NCBI GenBank assembly: GCA_002336115.1
Contig: DDEN01000050.1
Location: 186,001 to 250,000 of the forward strand
Reading direction: 5' to 3'
Source: Chitinophagaceae bacterium UBA1953
GTDB lineage: Bacteria > Bacteroidota > Bacteroidia > Chitinophagales > Chitinophagaceae
DNA: 64,000 nucleotides
Each line of letters begins with the position of its first letter. Position 1 is the first letter of the stretch. This document shows positions 15,278 through 24,563 of this stretch, one piece after another. The notes below the pieces were generated by a model, which saw only the letters and a list, made by a program, of their open reading frames with translations, was not told the origin of the DNA and made no database searches. The translations under genes were made by a program, and so were the position numbers.

Positions 15278-17236
15278 TTATTGCTGCATTTCCTTCAACC
15301 TCCCCACTTCCTCCCCAATCAACCGCTTAATATCCATCTTCACCTGGTAGTAATTATCCAGCACCTGCTGTTGGGTAACATTGGTAACCGCAGGAATATC
15401 CCGGTAGTTACTCACTTCAGCATTTAGTTTTTCATGGTCGTTGATGATTTCGGAGTGAAACATTTTTAGTTTGATTTTTTCTAATGGGTCGTCGGCAACC
15501 ATGCCCACAAACTCACCTGAAGAAAGAGCTGCAATTTTACTGGCTGGAATTGCAGCATCTAATTGTTTACTGTGACTGACGGAAGTATCCATACGGTTGA
15601 TGGAAACACTCTGCCTGTCCTGCATAATTTTTCCGAACCGTTCACTTAGCAGTTTAGATGTTTCACCCATTACCTGACCGCTGATAATATTGCCGGTGAT
15701 ATTTACAATTACATCGGCTTGTTCTCTACCATAATCTTTTTTCAACTGACTAAAATCTTGCATGGCCAATGTGGTGGCAACTTTATTACTTCTTGCAGTG
15801 GCAATCAGGCTGTCAATATTGTTGAAGTAAATTGTAGGAAATTCATCAAATACCAAACTGCATTTTTGCATCCCCTTTTTGTTTACCTGCCGCACTAACC
15901 GGGAAACATACAGCGACAACACCGCACCATAAATCTGCTGCTTCTCCGGATTGTTGCCCACACAAACAATTTTAGGGTGTTTGGGGTTGTTTATGTCCAA
16001 CGTAAAATCATTCCCGGATAATACCCAATACAATTGTGGTGCAGCCAACCTTGCCATACCAATTTTTGCAGAGGCTACTTGCCCTTCCAATTGCTCCATT
16101 GCATCATTTTGATAAGCGGTGATGAAAGGATTTACCAGCACTTCAATTTCAGGTTGTGTATTCAGCACCGGAAACAATTCATCATACTCTGCCTGCATCA
16201 ATTCTATTACATGCGGCAGGGTGCAATATTTTCCATCGGCATATTTTCGTAAGAACCAAATAACAGCCGTAACAAAATTGATGGGTGACTCTACAAAGAA
16301 ATCTCCCTGCTTGTTTATCCATTCCCTGTTTAACCCCAACAAAATTGTTCTGGCACTTTCTGTTGCATCTGTAATGTCATTCATACTGTTTGGGTCAAGC
16401 GGATTGCAGCGGTGTGATACAGAAAGGTTGTCGAAATTAATTACATAGAATGATGGCTTTACAGAATAGTTGTGTTTGTTTTGCTGCAGCCAGTTGTAAA
16501 CAATTTTACTGAGGTCATCATATTTAAAATCATATACAAACATGGCAAAACCTTTTTCAATATGCTGTTTAATTACATGCTGAATCACAAACCAGCTTTT
16601 GCCGGAGCCAGGGCTGCCAATAACTAACAAACCTCTAAAAGGATTGATGATATTTATCCAACTTTTTCTAACCCTGTTTTTTAAATTATATCGGGCAGGA
16701 AGGTTGATGGAATATTCGTTACTTATTAATCGTTCTTCTTGGGGAAAAGTTTCATTGAGAGAATTGAAAACATCATCACCTAAGTTTAATTTGATTAAAC
16801 GGCTGAGTAAGTTGCCGCCAGCCAGTATCAGTAGAAAGCCAATGCCGGTAGCAACTATATAAACAATGGCAACTGTTTGCACATCATACTGTAATTTAAA
16901 AAGTAGCTGGCTTGAAAAATAGAGCAGCAATCCAAGCAGCAAATAAGCAGTAATACTTTTCCAGTTTATCTTTTCATCTTTTTTTCCCTGTGCACCAAAC
17001 AATGAAATAACCAGCAGCCCCAATGCTATACATTTTGATGTAAGCTGATTTTGAAATAGTCCTGTATTGGAAATATTTTTCATCAATCGGTCTGTGATGG
17101 TGCTTTTGATTTCCCACTGCTCAAAAGCTACATAGCAGTAGTAATAAAAATGCAGCAGCAAAATAAAGATGCTGGCAAATCTTGTCAGGTCAACTATCTT
17201 CCGAAGCCCCTGTTCATTTTCCCCTGTGTGTGACAT
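15278..17236 (-). CDS. TraG/VirD4-type coupling protein of a mobilization module
   Basis: This 652-residue protein has N-terminal membrane helices (about residues 20-37, 67-82, 95-115, 121-141), Walker A VIGSPGSGKSW (205-215) and Walker B SLVFDEFPTIY. Coupling proteins bring the relaxase-bound DNA strand to a type IV secretion channel. The gene lies 16 bp after the relaxase gene on the same strand. MobA-MobB-TraG is the standard Bacteroidetes set. No channel (Tra/VirB) genes are in the window, so the element appears mobilizable rather than self-transmissible, unless they lie elsewhere. Confidence 0.92.
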   Translation of the reverse strand: MSHTGENEQGLRKIVDLTRFASIFILLLHFYYYCYVAFEQWEIKSTITDRLMKNISNTGLFQNQLTSKCIALGLLVISLFGAQGKKDEKINWKSITAYLLLGLLLYFSSQLLFKLQYDVQTVAIVYIVATGIGFLLILAGGNLLSRLIKLNLGDDVFNSLNETFPQEERLISNEYSINLPARYNLKNRVRKSWINIINPFRGLLVIGSPGSGKSWFVIQHVIKQHIEKGFAMFVYDFKYDDLSKIVYNWLQQNKHNYSVKPSFYVINFDNLSVSHRCNPLDPNSMNDITDATESARTILLGLNREWINKQGDFFVESPINFVTAVIWFLRKYADGKYCTLPHVIELMQAEYDELFPVLNTQPEIEVLVNPFITAYQNDAMEQLEGQVASAKIGMARLAAPQLYWVLSGNDFTLDINNPKHPKIVCVGNNPEKQQIYGAVLSLYVSRLVRQVNKKGMQKCSLVFDEFPTIYFNNIDSLIATARSNKVATTLAMQDFSQLKKDYGREQADVIVNITGNIISGQVMGETSKLLSERFGKIMQDRQSVSINRMDTSVSHSKQLDAAIPASKIAALSSGEFVGMVADDPLEKIKLKMFHSEIINDHEKLNAEVSNYRDIPAVTNVTQQQVLDNYYQVKMDIKRLIGEEVGRLKEMQQ

Positions 17237-17252
17237 AACATCAGTTTACATT

Positions 17253-18524
17253 TTATAAATTTGGTTTCTTCTTTTTCCGTTTCTTTTTTAGCAGGCTGTT
17301 GGGTATGTTATCGTATTGCTCTTTTGTGGATAGTAATACATCTAAATGGCTTTCAGTTTTCGTAGTGATAGTTTTTGTCTTATCATGTTGTTTTTGCTGG
17401 CCTATTTCTTTTTGAATAGAACCACCGGCTCTACTGTCTTTAGTTTCATCTTTGTTAAGCGATTTTTCAGTGCCTGTAGATAACCTGCTTTGCAATGCCG
17501 CAGCGCTGTAACCTTTGCCTAAATCACTGCCATTAAAAACAACTTTGTTTTGATTATCCACAAAAGTGATTCCGTACAACCGACCTTCAGCATTTTGGCG
17601 AAGCAGAGTGTAGATATTCTTCTGCTTTAAATGCTCCATCAGTTCTTTCATTGTGGAAGGCGATTGGGAAAGGCATTCATCCAGCTTGGTTTTAACAAAA
17701 AGCTTTAATGATTCTTTTGCAGTTTCATTATCTGCAAATTTCTTTTCCAGATTTGTGAGTATTGGTTTGCAGGAAATGGAACTTGCTTTAATAGGAACAC
17801 CTACTTTATTTCCATGGACATCTAAAATGCGATATACTAATCCACGGTTCTTATAAATTCTGCCTGCTTCTTTTCCTCTGTCTGCAACTACATTGAACTG
17901 TTTTAATGCAGCATTAAACTCAGGCAGGGAAGTAAACTTGTATTGACTGAATACTGCACCCACTATATTTGAAATACTGCGTTTAGTTTCAGATTTTCCA
18001 TAAATAGCTTTCTCAACATCTACCGGCTTAATACCAGGCTTCATTAATTGCTGCTGTCTTTCTGCTTTTACCAAGCCGTACTGTTGCTCAATTTCCTTTC
18101 TTGCTTTTTCAGATTGGTTTCTGCCAATGTTGTGGGTGTTAATTCTGCTGCCATCTTGTTTGATAGTAGTGCTAACAATGTGTATGTGCGGATGCCCTGC
18201 ATCTTCATGTTTATAAACTAAGTAGGGTTGATTGCCAAACCCAATCTTTTGCATGTAGTCCGATGCAATCTGCAACAACTGGTTTTCTGATAGTTTTTCT
18301 GAAGGGTCAAAATTTAATGATACATGCAGGGTTTTGGTAGTTGCTCTTTCATTCAAACTATTCAGTCTTTCAAAGCCAGAAAGTTTCTGATAAAAATTCA
18401 TCTCCTTAGCATCTTTCAAATAATTAGCAGCATGAAGGCAAACAGCATTTCCCTTCTGCACTTTCTTTTCGTTGTAGTTAAGTGCAGCTTCAATACTTTT
18501 TGGTGTAGTTATTTTTGCAACCAT
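17253..18524 (-). CDS. MobB-type relaxase (mobilization nuclease)
   Basis: This 423-residue protein has the metal-binding histidine motif HPHIH (H111, H113, H115) in GHPHIHIVSTT and an N-terminal VAKITTPKSIEAALNYNEKK. Possible catalytic Tyr residues occur in the first 50 residues. Relaxases nick oriT and stay attached to the transferred strand. The gene start overlaps the MobA gene by 16 bp. The C-terminal part is basic and poly-Lys at the end (KKKRKKKK), fitting DNA contact. The candidate oriT is upstream of mobA at 18939-19012. Confidence 0.93.
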   Translation of the reverse strand: MVAKITTPKSIEAALNYNEKKVQKGNAVCLHAANYLKDAKEMNFYQKLSGFERLNSLNERATTKTLHVSLNFDPSEKLSENQLLQIASDYMQKIGFGNQPYLVYKHEDAGHPHIHIVSTTIKQDGSRINTHNIGRNQSEKARKEIEQQYGLVKAERQQQLMKPGIKPVDVEKAIYGKSETKRSISNIVGAVFSQYKFTSLPEFNAALKQFNVVADRGKEAGRIYKNRGLVYRILDVHGNKVGVPIKASSISCKPILTNLEKKFADNETAKESLKLFVKTKLDECLSQSPSTMKELMEHLKQKNIYTLLRQNAEGRLYGITFVDNQNKVVFNGSDLGKGYSAAALQSRLSTGTEKSLNKDETKDSRAGGSIQKEIGQQKQHDKTKTITTKTESHLDVLLSTKEQYDNIPNSLLKKKRKKKKPNL

Positions 18525-18904
18525 TGCTCATAGAGTTGATTCATCCGTAATTTTATTTCTTCTACTTTGCTGATTAATACTTTCTGCAAACCGTCATACT
18601 GTTGCACCCAAACCCGGAACTCCGGAATTTTATCCAGTATATGCAATTTGTGTACTGCCTGGTTAAAATTATTGCCGATGGCATTGAGTTCTTTTTTTAG
18701 GTTCAGCATATCCAACAAAAAATCATCGGCACTTTCGTTTCTATACTTTACTGTAACAGGTTTTTGCAACGCTACTTTCCGCAGGTAAGCACTGGTATCT
18801 TTTTCGGTAGTTTTTCCCTGCAGTTTTGTTAGCTGATTTATTTCGGCTTCATTCATCCTAACCACTACCATTTTGCTCCTCACTTCACTTTCTAACTTCT
18901 TCAT
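18509..18904 (-). CDS. MobA-type relaxosome accessory protein
   Basis: The N-terminal part of this 131-residue protein is ribbon-helix-helix-like (VVVRMNEAEINQLTKLQGKT with SAYLRKVALQKP). The rest is helical (LNLKKELNAIGNNFNQAVHKLH), the typical NxxGxNxNQ pattern of Bacteroidetes mobilization relaxosome proteins. It probably binds oriT and recruits the relaxase. It is the first gene of the mobA-mobB-traG operon. Confidence 0.9.
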   Translation of the reverse strand: MKKLESEVRSKMVVVRMNEAEINQLTKLQGKTTEKDTSAYLRKVALQKPVTVKYRNESADDFLLDMLNLKKELNAIGNNFNQAVHKLHILDKIPEFRVWVQQYDGLQKVLISKVEEIKLRMNQLYEQWLQK

Positions 18905-18938
18905 GGTTTTAAGTTTTCTGTTTCAATACCCCGAAACG

Positions 18939-19012
18939 ACTCCGGAGTGAAGGGCAAGATGACCCAAACGTATAACGTTTGTACATCTTGCCATGTGCAA
19001 GACACGGCACAT
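18939..19012. other. Candidate origin of transfer (oriT) with nested inverted repeats
   Basis: Upstream of mobA lie three palindromes. ACTCCGGAGT (18939-18948) is a perfect 10-mer. GGCAAGATG (18953-18961) pairs with CATCTTGCC (18984-18992) and encloses CAAACGT-ATA-ACGTTTG (18965-18981). ATGTGC (18993-18998) pairs with GCACAT (19007-19012). Nested inverted repeats next to relaxosome genes are typical of oriT. The nick site cannot be fixed by eye. The rest of 18905-19172 is AT-rich and probably holds the promoters for mobA and the + strand gene at 19173. Confidence 0.55.
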
Positions 19013-19172
19013 TATGCCTTTACAAAATCTATTCCTTGAGAATATTTTATGCCATTGCAAATTCATAGAATAACGGGTGTAAAATCTGTACCAGTATTAC
19101 TGTTTGCATGGCTAATTTTTAGTCAAGCAATCCATAAAGTTTCATTTACTTAAGAATGGTTATTTTTACTAC

Positions 19173-19442
19173 ATGGAAATGGATATAAAGACTGAAGAAA
19201 TCAAGCAGATTATTTTTGGCGATAACAAACAGTTTTCTTACACCAGAAAGCAGGTAGAAATAAAAAATATTTTAGGTGCTGCTGTTGCTGTTTTAGATGA
19301 ATATTCTATTACAGATTCTGCTGGCATAAATTACAAATTATATAAGACGAAGGACGGTAATTGGTATGATTTACCTGAAGCGAATACAGGGATTGCTAAG
19401 AGTATTTTACTTGCTTTAAAGTTAAAAATTGACAACCAATAG
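19173..19442 (+). CDS. Small hypothetical protein
   Basis: This 89-residue soluble protein (MEMDIKTEEIKQIIFGDNKQ, then GAAVAVLDEYSITDSAG) has no recognised family. It is the only + strand gene between the mobilization and Wadjet modules, and it ends 8 bp before the jetD stop on the other strand. It has a plausible start after an AT-rich leader. It might be an accessory gene of the mobile element. Confidence 0.55.
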   Translation: MEMDIKTEEIKQIIFGDNKQFSYTRKQVEIKNILGAAVAVLDEYSITDSAGINYKLYKTKDGNWYDLPEANTGIAKSILLALKLKIDNQ

Positions 19443-19450
19443 ATTCTTGT

Positions 19451-20593
19451 TTACTGGCTTATTAAACGAAGTCTTTCCAAAATATAGCTGTTCGTTATTC
19501 TTTCCTGCTCTAATCTTTTACTATTTGTTTGCAAGAAACTGTACAGTTTTAATTCGTCATCATTCAGTTTTTCTAATTGTAGTTTTCTGTATGTGGAAGT
19601 AACCGAAAACTGGCTAAACTGATGATATGTTTTTTCATCCATCAGTAAACTCATGGATGAAGGGTAATACTGGCGGATAATATTCAGCATTTCAAACCCG
19701 GCAGCATCGAGGTCGAACCAGCAATAAAGTTGTGTATTGGTTAGCCAGGGAATATGTTTACTTACACGGCTTTTAAAGCCTTCACCAAAAATTGCCACCG
19801 AATTTTTTACTTTAGGAAAGGACAGAAAGCAGGCTTTGTTTTCAATAATAAATACTTTTTCAGGTTGCCAGTTGAGCAATGCAGAATCGTCAATCGTTAA
19901 TGCCAATTCATCAAACCCAATTATATGCTTTAAACTATCATCTAACAGCCTTATTTGTGCATATACAGTGGGCTTTTTAACCAAGTAGCGTCCTGAAAAA
20001 TCTGTTTCACTTTTGTTTATCCAATCCTGCGGTAGAATATTGTCCAATAGCTTCTTCAAAGCTGCTGTGTTGTCCTCAATGAATTTTGAGTGTACTTCAA
20101 TAGGGAGTTCCCGTAAATACAAATTATGCGGTGGATTATTCTGATAAAAATATCTGCAGACTTTTATTAAATCCTGCATATTGGAAGCCTGATGTAGCAA
20201 GAAAGGGCTATTATCCTTCGCCCATTGCGTTAATGCCGGAAAGGATTCTGTCAGTAAGTGAAACGCTTTTTCAATAACTGAATAATCAGCTATCCTGTTG
20301 GTATAAAAAAGATAATCATCTAACGTTTCAAAATAGATTTTAGCTGGCAGTTTTTGTTTTGTACCGTCAATTGTTTTCAGTGTCCATTCTACGGAATAGC
20401 CTTTGCCTTTAACTTCTTTTGATTGCTGGTATAACGGAACAATAGCAGCTTTCAACTCACTGAAATTGGTGCCGGAAATACTTTTATTGGCTGAAATTGA
20501 TAATGGAAATACTACTTCACCATTCAGAATGGCTTTTACAATTTTAAAAAACTGTTTATCTGACTTTTGAAATAGTTCTTTGAGAGTAATCAT
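19451..20593 (-). CDS. jetD: Wadjet anti-plasmid system protein JetD
   Basis: This 380-residue protein matches the DUF3322/DUF2220 pattern. The N-terminal part holds VEWTLKTIDGTKQKLPAKIYFETLDDYL, and the C-terminal Toprim-like part holds KVFIIENKACFLSFP and CWFDLDAAGFEMLNIIRQYYP, where the acidic metal-binding residues lie. JetD is the nuclease that cuts plasmid DNA after loop extrusion by JetABC. The start overlaps the jetC stop by 4 bp (ATGA). Length and motifs look intact. Confidence 0.93.
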   Translation of the reverse strand: MITLKELFQKSDKQFFKIVKAILNGEVVFPLSISANKSISGTNFSELKAAIVPLYQQSKEVKGKGYSVEWTLKTIDGTKQKLPAKIYFETLDDYLFYTNRIADYSVIEKAFHLLTESFPALTQWAKDNSPFLLHQASNMQDLIKVCRYFYQNNPPHNLYLRELPIEVHSKFIEDNTAALKKLLDNILPQDWINKSETDFSGRYLVKKPTVYAQIRLLDDSLKHIIGFDELALTIDDSALLNWQPEKVFIIENKACFLSFPKVKNSVAIFGEGFKSRVSKHIPWLTNTQLYCWFDLDAAGFEMLNIIRQYYPSSMSLLMDEKTYHQFSQFSVTSTYRKLQLEKLNDDELKLYSFLQTNSKRLEQERITNSYILERLRLISQ

Positions 20594-23500
20594 TCTTTAA
20601 CTTCGGCTAATTGTTTAAAGCTTTCTTTCTTTTCATAATACTGCTCCATTGTAAGGTTATACAACACAGAATTTTTCTTGTTTTTTATTTCTACAAAATG
20701 AACAGCATTGATGTAGGGTTCAGCAATATTGATTTTATCCAAAGGAGTAACTACTAATATTTGAAGATTTAGCTGGGCACAAAATTCCATCAGGAACTGG
20801 CTTTTTTCCGGGTCTAATTTACTGAAAGCTTCATCTACTGTAATAAACCGAAGGCTCTTATGTTGTTTACCTTGTTGAAAAATACCAAACTGGTGTGCAA
20901 TAGCTGCTCCTAAAATTGCGTAGGTAAACTGTGCTTTTTGCCCTCCAGAATAGCTGGCGGTATTATCATGATATTGACCGGCCTTATTATCCATCGCCGA
21001 ATATTCCCTGGCACTGAATAAAAGCCAGTTTCTAACATCTGTTACTTTTCGCCTCCATGTTTCCTCTGTCTGCAATTCTGTGATTAATTCTTTAATTTTG
21101 TTGAATACTTCAAGCCGGTAATTTTCGTCTTTCTGCGTAGCAAAATCAAGTGTGTTTGGGATGGCTGCATTCAGTTGACCTCTGAATATATTTATTTCAT
21201 TTTCTCCCCTTAGCTGCCTGCACTCCAATTGCAAATAAGTATCGGGATTGCGGTTAAAGGTTATTTTTTTCAATGGCACATTCAGTTCCTCAATCATGTC
21301 TTCAATTTTACTTAATTCATTATTGAGCCATGCCCGGTAACTGGTTAATGCATCCAGCATACTTTTATCCATATAGTCCCTGAATCTTCGCTTGTGCTCC
21401 ACCAATCTTTGGGTTTGGATTGTTTTATACAAATCTTCCATGTCTGCAAGCCCGGAAAGGTCACCGCTGATGTTCATTACATCACCACTCCAGTTGGCAA
21501 ATTCATTAGTGATTTTTTCTCCGGGATTTTTGAATGCAGCAATTAAAGAAGTAGTCTCCAGTTCAAGCTTATTCACTGTAGCCCCGGCTGATTTTTGTCT
21601 TGCTTTTAATTTGATAGCAGCCTGTGTCATTAGGTTTTCAAACTGAGTCAGCGTTTTAATATCCGAAGACGCAATTTCTTCTTCAGTAAGAAAGAAAAGA
21701 ATTTCCTTTTCTCCTGCTTCCTGCAAGTCTTCAAAGTTCAGGCTAAGTTTACGAAGATTCTTTTTATTATACTCATCGTCCAGTTTGCTGAGTTTAGTAA
21801 TAAGGTCATCCCTTTTATCATTTGCCTGCTTTAAGTTCTTTTCTACTTCTTTAAGTTGATTTACAATTAGCTCATACGCATCTGATGATTTTTTTAAATC
21901 CTGTACCTGCTTGTTTAAATCATTAATCTTTTCGGCATGTTGTGCCCAGTTTATTTCATCGTAGTTTTTTATAAGTATGAGATTGGAAATGGTTTGACGC
22001 TTTACCTGCAAAGCAACAATAAGTGGTGTTAGTTCTTTGATTTCGTCAGACAGTTTAGTATGTAACTTTTCTTCATTATACTTCTGTTGTTGAAGATATT
22101 GGATGGTAGCTTTATTATCCCACCCAAGCCTGTATTTTGATTTATTCCATCGTCCCGGCCGGTCATCTTTTTCGTGCCGGTTTACGTTTCTTATTAGCCC
22201 ATTGGAAGTAATGGCTTTTGGTGAACCATAAAAAACTTCCAAATCATTTGTACAGTAATAATTAAACCTGTCAAGCAGGGTAGTTTCAAGCCATTTGGTA
22301 TGGGCTGATTCTTTTAATTCCAATTTATTTACCAGGGCATCATCATCTGCAGGCCAGCGAACAATACTATTAGATGGCCTTTTTTCCATTTTTTGATATA
22401 CCAGTTTTGTTTGCATATCATTATTATAAATGAATTGGTTTGCTGCTTTACTGAATTTTTCAGGAACCAACAGTTGCATGGAGAAATTGTGCAACAATTT
22501 TTCAATTGAATCTTCCCAAAGCTGTTCTGTTGTTTTTACTTTAATTAATTCGCCTACAAATGGAAGCTCCTCTTCAGTGGTTTCGAGAATGTCTATAAGT
22601 CGTTTTCTTGCATTAATCAGGTCGTCTGGTATGCGGTTTTTTCTTGCCAACAGCGAAGTAATCTGTTGCTGCAGATTTTCTATTTTCACCTCTTTACTTT
22701 CTTGTTCAATATTCAATCGTACTTTCTTTTCTGAAAGTTTTTCTATTTCCACCGGAACAGATGTATTTAGTTCCTGAATTTTTCCATAATTAACCCTAAA
22801 GACTGACTCATCAATTTGAGTATCCAATTTTAACTGTTCGCAATAACCAATGTAACGGGTACTTTCTGCACTTTTACGATTTCTTTTGTCTGTCTCCGTA
22901 TCAATATCTTTATTCAAAAGAGAAATTTGGCTGTCAATATTCAATGCAGCCCTTTGCGTAATCAACTGTTCTTTTTCTTTATCAAGTGTATCAACTGAAG
23001 CTGAAATCAATTCTTTATCTTTTTGTACTATTTCAATATCCAATTCCAACCTGTCAACATCTTTCTCCAATAACTCATATTCTATTTTGCCAAGAAAGAA
23101 AGGCATTTGTTCTTCTACAAAATCCAGCTTTTGTTTTTTAATTCGTAAATCATCCAGCTTCTGTTTGTTTTGAATTACAGGAGCCAGTAATTCAAGCTGC
23201 TTTTCATCTTTCTGAATGGCTTTGTGACTTATCAATAAATCACTGTAATGAGTATGCAGGCTTTTAAACTGCTCTTCGGCCTCAGCTTCTTCCAACATTT
23301 CCTGGCGAATAAAATTTGTTAAATCACCCAGTACTTTAATGCCTACCGTTTGGCTAAAAAGTGACAATGCTTTGTCTCTTAATCCAAACAGTTCGCTAAA
23401 CCTTGCTGCATATTCTTTAAAGCTGTTATAAATTTCTGTTTTGGCATATTGCTTTACTAATTTCTTTTTCCAGTCACCTTTAAAATCGAAATGGTCTTTG

Positions 23501-23988
23501 CCAAAGTGCTCTGTGATAGTAAGTGGATAAGGGGAAACTATAAATATCTTTTGCAACCCGCCATTACCAAACCATCGTACTTGTACCAATGAAATGGTAT
23601 GTTGAGTGCCGGAGTTTTGAAAGCAGGCAATCAAAACCGAATAAGGATTATCTGCTTTGGTACGTAGTTGTTCAGTATCTGCTTTTTGATTGGCTTCAGA
23701 AAATATTTTTCCATGATAACCCCAGAAGTATGAGTTTTCGTCCCGTTCTTTTTTTGATTCTGCACCGGACGATTGATTATAAAACCGCTTATGAGTTGGC
23801 ACAAGTAGGGTGAGCAGGGCATCAATCAATGTTGTTTTGCCACTGCCGTTTGCCCCGGTGAGCAGGGATGTACGACCATCAGGTTGCAGTTTATACACTT
23901 TGCCATTAAATGTGCCCCAGTTAAATACTTCCAGGTATCTTAACCGGTAGCCATTGTCTGACTGATTATTGCTGAACAGGGTTGACAT
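20590..23988 (-). CDS. jetC: Wadjet anti-plasmid system SMC-like ATPase JetC
   Basis: This 1132-residue protein has Walker A TGANGSGKTTL (about 44-54), long coiled coils, the ABC signature NTASYSGGQKAQ and Walker B FITVDEAFSKLD near the C-terminus. This is the SbcC/MukB-like layout of JetC, the loop-extruding motor that senses small circular DNA. It overlaps jetB by 23 bp and jetD by 4 bp. No frameshift is seen. Confidence 0.95.
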   Translation of the reverse strand: MSTLFSNNQSDNGYRLRYLEVFNWGTFNGKVYKLQPDGRTSLLTGANGSGKTTLIDALLTLLVPTHKRFYNQSSGAESKKERDENSYFWGYHGKIFSEANQKADTEQLRTKADNPYSVLIACFQNSGTQHTISLVQVRWFGNGGLQKIFIVSPYPLTITEHFGKDHFDFKGDWKKKLVKQYAKTEIYNSFKEYAARFSELFGLRDKALSLFSQTVGIKVLGDLTNFIRQEMLEEAEAEEQFKSLHTHYSDLLISHKAIQKDEKQLELLAPVIQNKQKLDDLRIKKQKLDFVEEQMPFFLGKIEYELLEKDVDRLELDIEIVQKDKELISASVDTLDKEKEQLITQRAALNIDSQISLLNKDIDTETDKRNRKSAESTRYIGYCEQLKLDTQIDESVFRVNYGKIQELNTSVPVEIEKLSEKKVRLNIEQESKEVKIENLQQQITSLLARKNRIPDDLINARKRLIDILETTEEELPFVGELIKVKTTEQLWEDSIEKLLHNFSMQLLVPEKFSKAANQFIYNNDMQTKLVYQKMEKRPSNSIVRWPADDDALVNKLELKESAHTKWLETTLLDRFNYYCTNDLEVFYGSPKAITSNGLIRNVNRHEKDDRPGRWNKSKYRLGWDNKATIQYLQQQKYNEEKLHTKLSDEIKELTPLIVALQVKRQTISNLILIKNYDEINWAQHAEKINDLNKQVQDLKKSSDAYELIVNQLKEVEKNLKQANDKRDDLITKLSKLDDEYNKKNLRKLSLNFEDLQEAGEKEILFFLTEEEIASSDIKTLTQFENLMTQAAIKLKARQKSAGATVNKLELETTSLIAAFKNPGEKITNEFANWSGDVMNISGDLSGLADMEDLYKTIQTQRLVEHKRRFRDYMDKSMLDALTSYRAWLNNELSKIEDMIEELNVPLKKITFNRNPDTYLQLECRQLRGENEINIFRGQLNAAIPNTLDFATQKDENYRLEVFNKIKELITELQTEETWRRKVTDVRNWLLFSAREYSAMDNKAGQYHDNTASYSGGQKAQFTYAILGAAIAHQFGIFQQGKQHKSLRFITVDEAFSKLDPEKSQFLMEFCAQLNLQILVVTPLDKINIAEPYINAVHFVEIKNKKNSVLYNLTMEQYYEKKESFKQLAEVKE

Positions 23989-24562
23989 AATTGCTTAACT
24001 TATTCTTTATTTCCTCCAGTTTATCATTACTTATAAAAGCCTTAATAATCCTTTTAATTTCATATTGGTTGTTATCCTTATTGGCGGCATCCTCACGGTT
24101 TAATTTCAAAATTCCAATATTGAGTAAACTGGTAATTGGCTTTGACAGGTCTTTCCATAATTTACTTTTGTTGGGCTGCTCCTTATAAAACAATTCTATC
24201 CTCTCTTTAATTTCTTTTTGTGTGAGGTAGAATTTAGTGCCATCACTTTTGATGTCAAATTCTTCTAACCCTTCCCGGAGAATGACGGCCAGCAGCGTAG
24301 CTTCATAAGTAAGGGATTGTTTTCTCATTAACCGGGGCAAAGGAGTTTCATCGCTTTCACCGGCTTCCGGTTGTATAATCCTTGCAAAGCCATCCTGCTC
24401 GGCAATTTCAAGGGTCATACCTATTTTGCCAAAATACTCCTGTATGGCAGATGACCAGGCTTGCAATTCCCGCCAGATATTTTTATCGTCTGCATATACA
24501 GGCCCCTGTAACAGCTTAATGATTACCGCTGCAAATGGGGCTCTTGGAATTTTTGTTTCCAT
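23966..24562 (-). CDS. jetB: Wadjet system protein JetB (DUF4194)
   Basis: This 198-residue protein has an E-rich middle (EAGESDETPLPRLMRKQSLTYEATLLAVILREGLEEFD) typical of DUF4194, the MukE-like kite subunit. It bridges JetA and the JetC motor. The gene starts one base after the jetA stop and overlaps jetC. Confidence 0.93.
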   Translation of the reverse strand: METKIPRAPFAAVIIKLLQGPVYADDKNIWRELQAWSSAIQEYFGKIGMTLEIAEQDGFARIIQPEAGESDETPLPRLMRKQSLTYEATLLAVILREGLEEFDIKSDGTKFYLTQKEIKERIELFYKEQPNKSKLWKDLSKPITSLLNIGILKLNREDAANKDNNQYEIKRIIKAFISNDKLEEIKNKLSNYVNPVQQ

Positions 24563-24563
24563 A

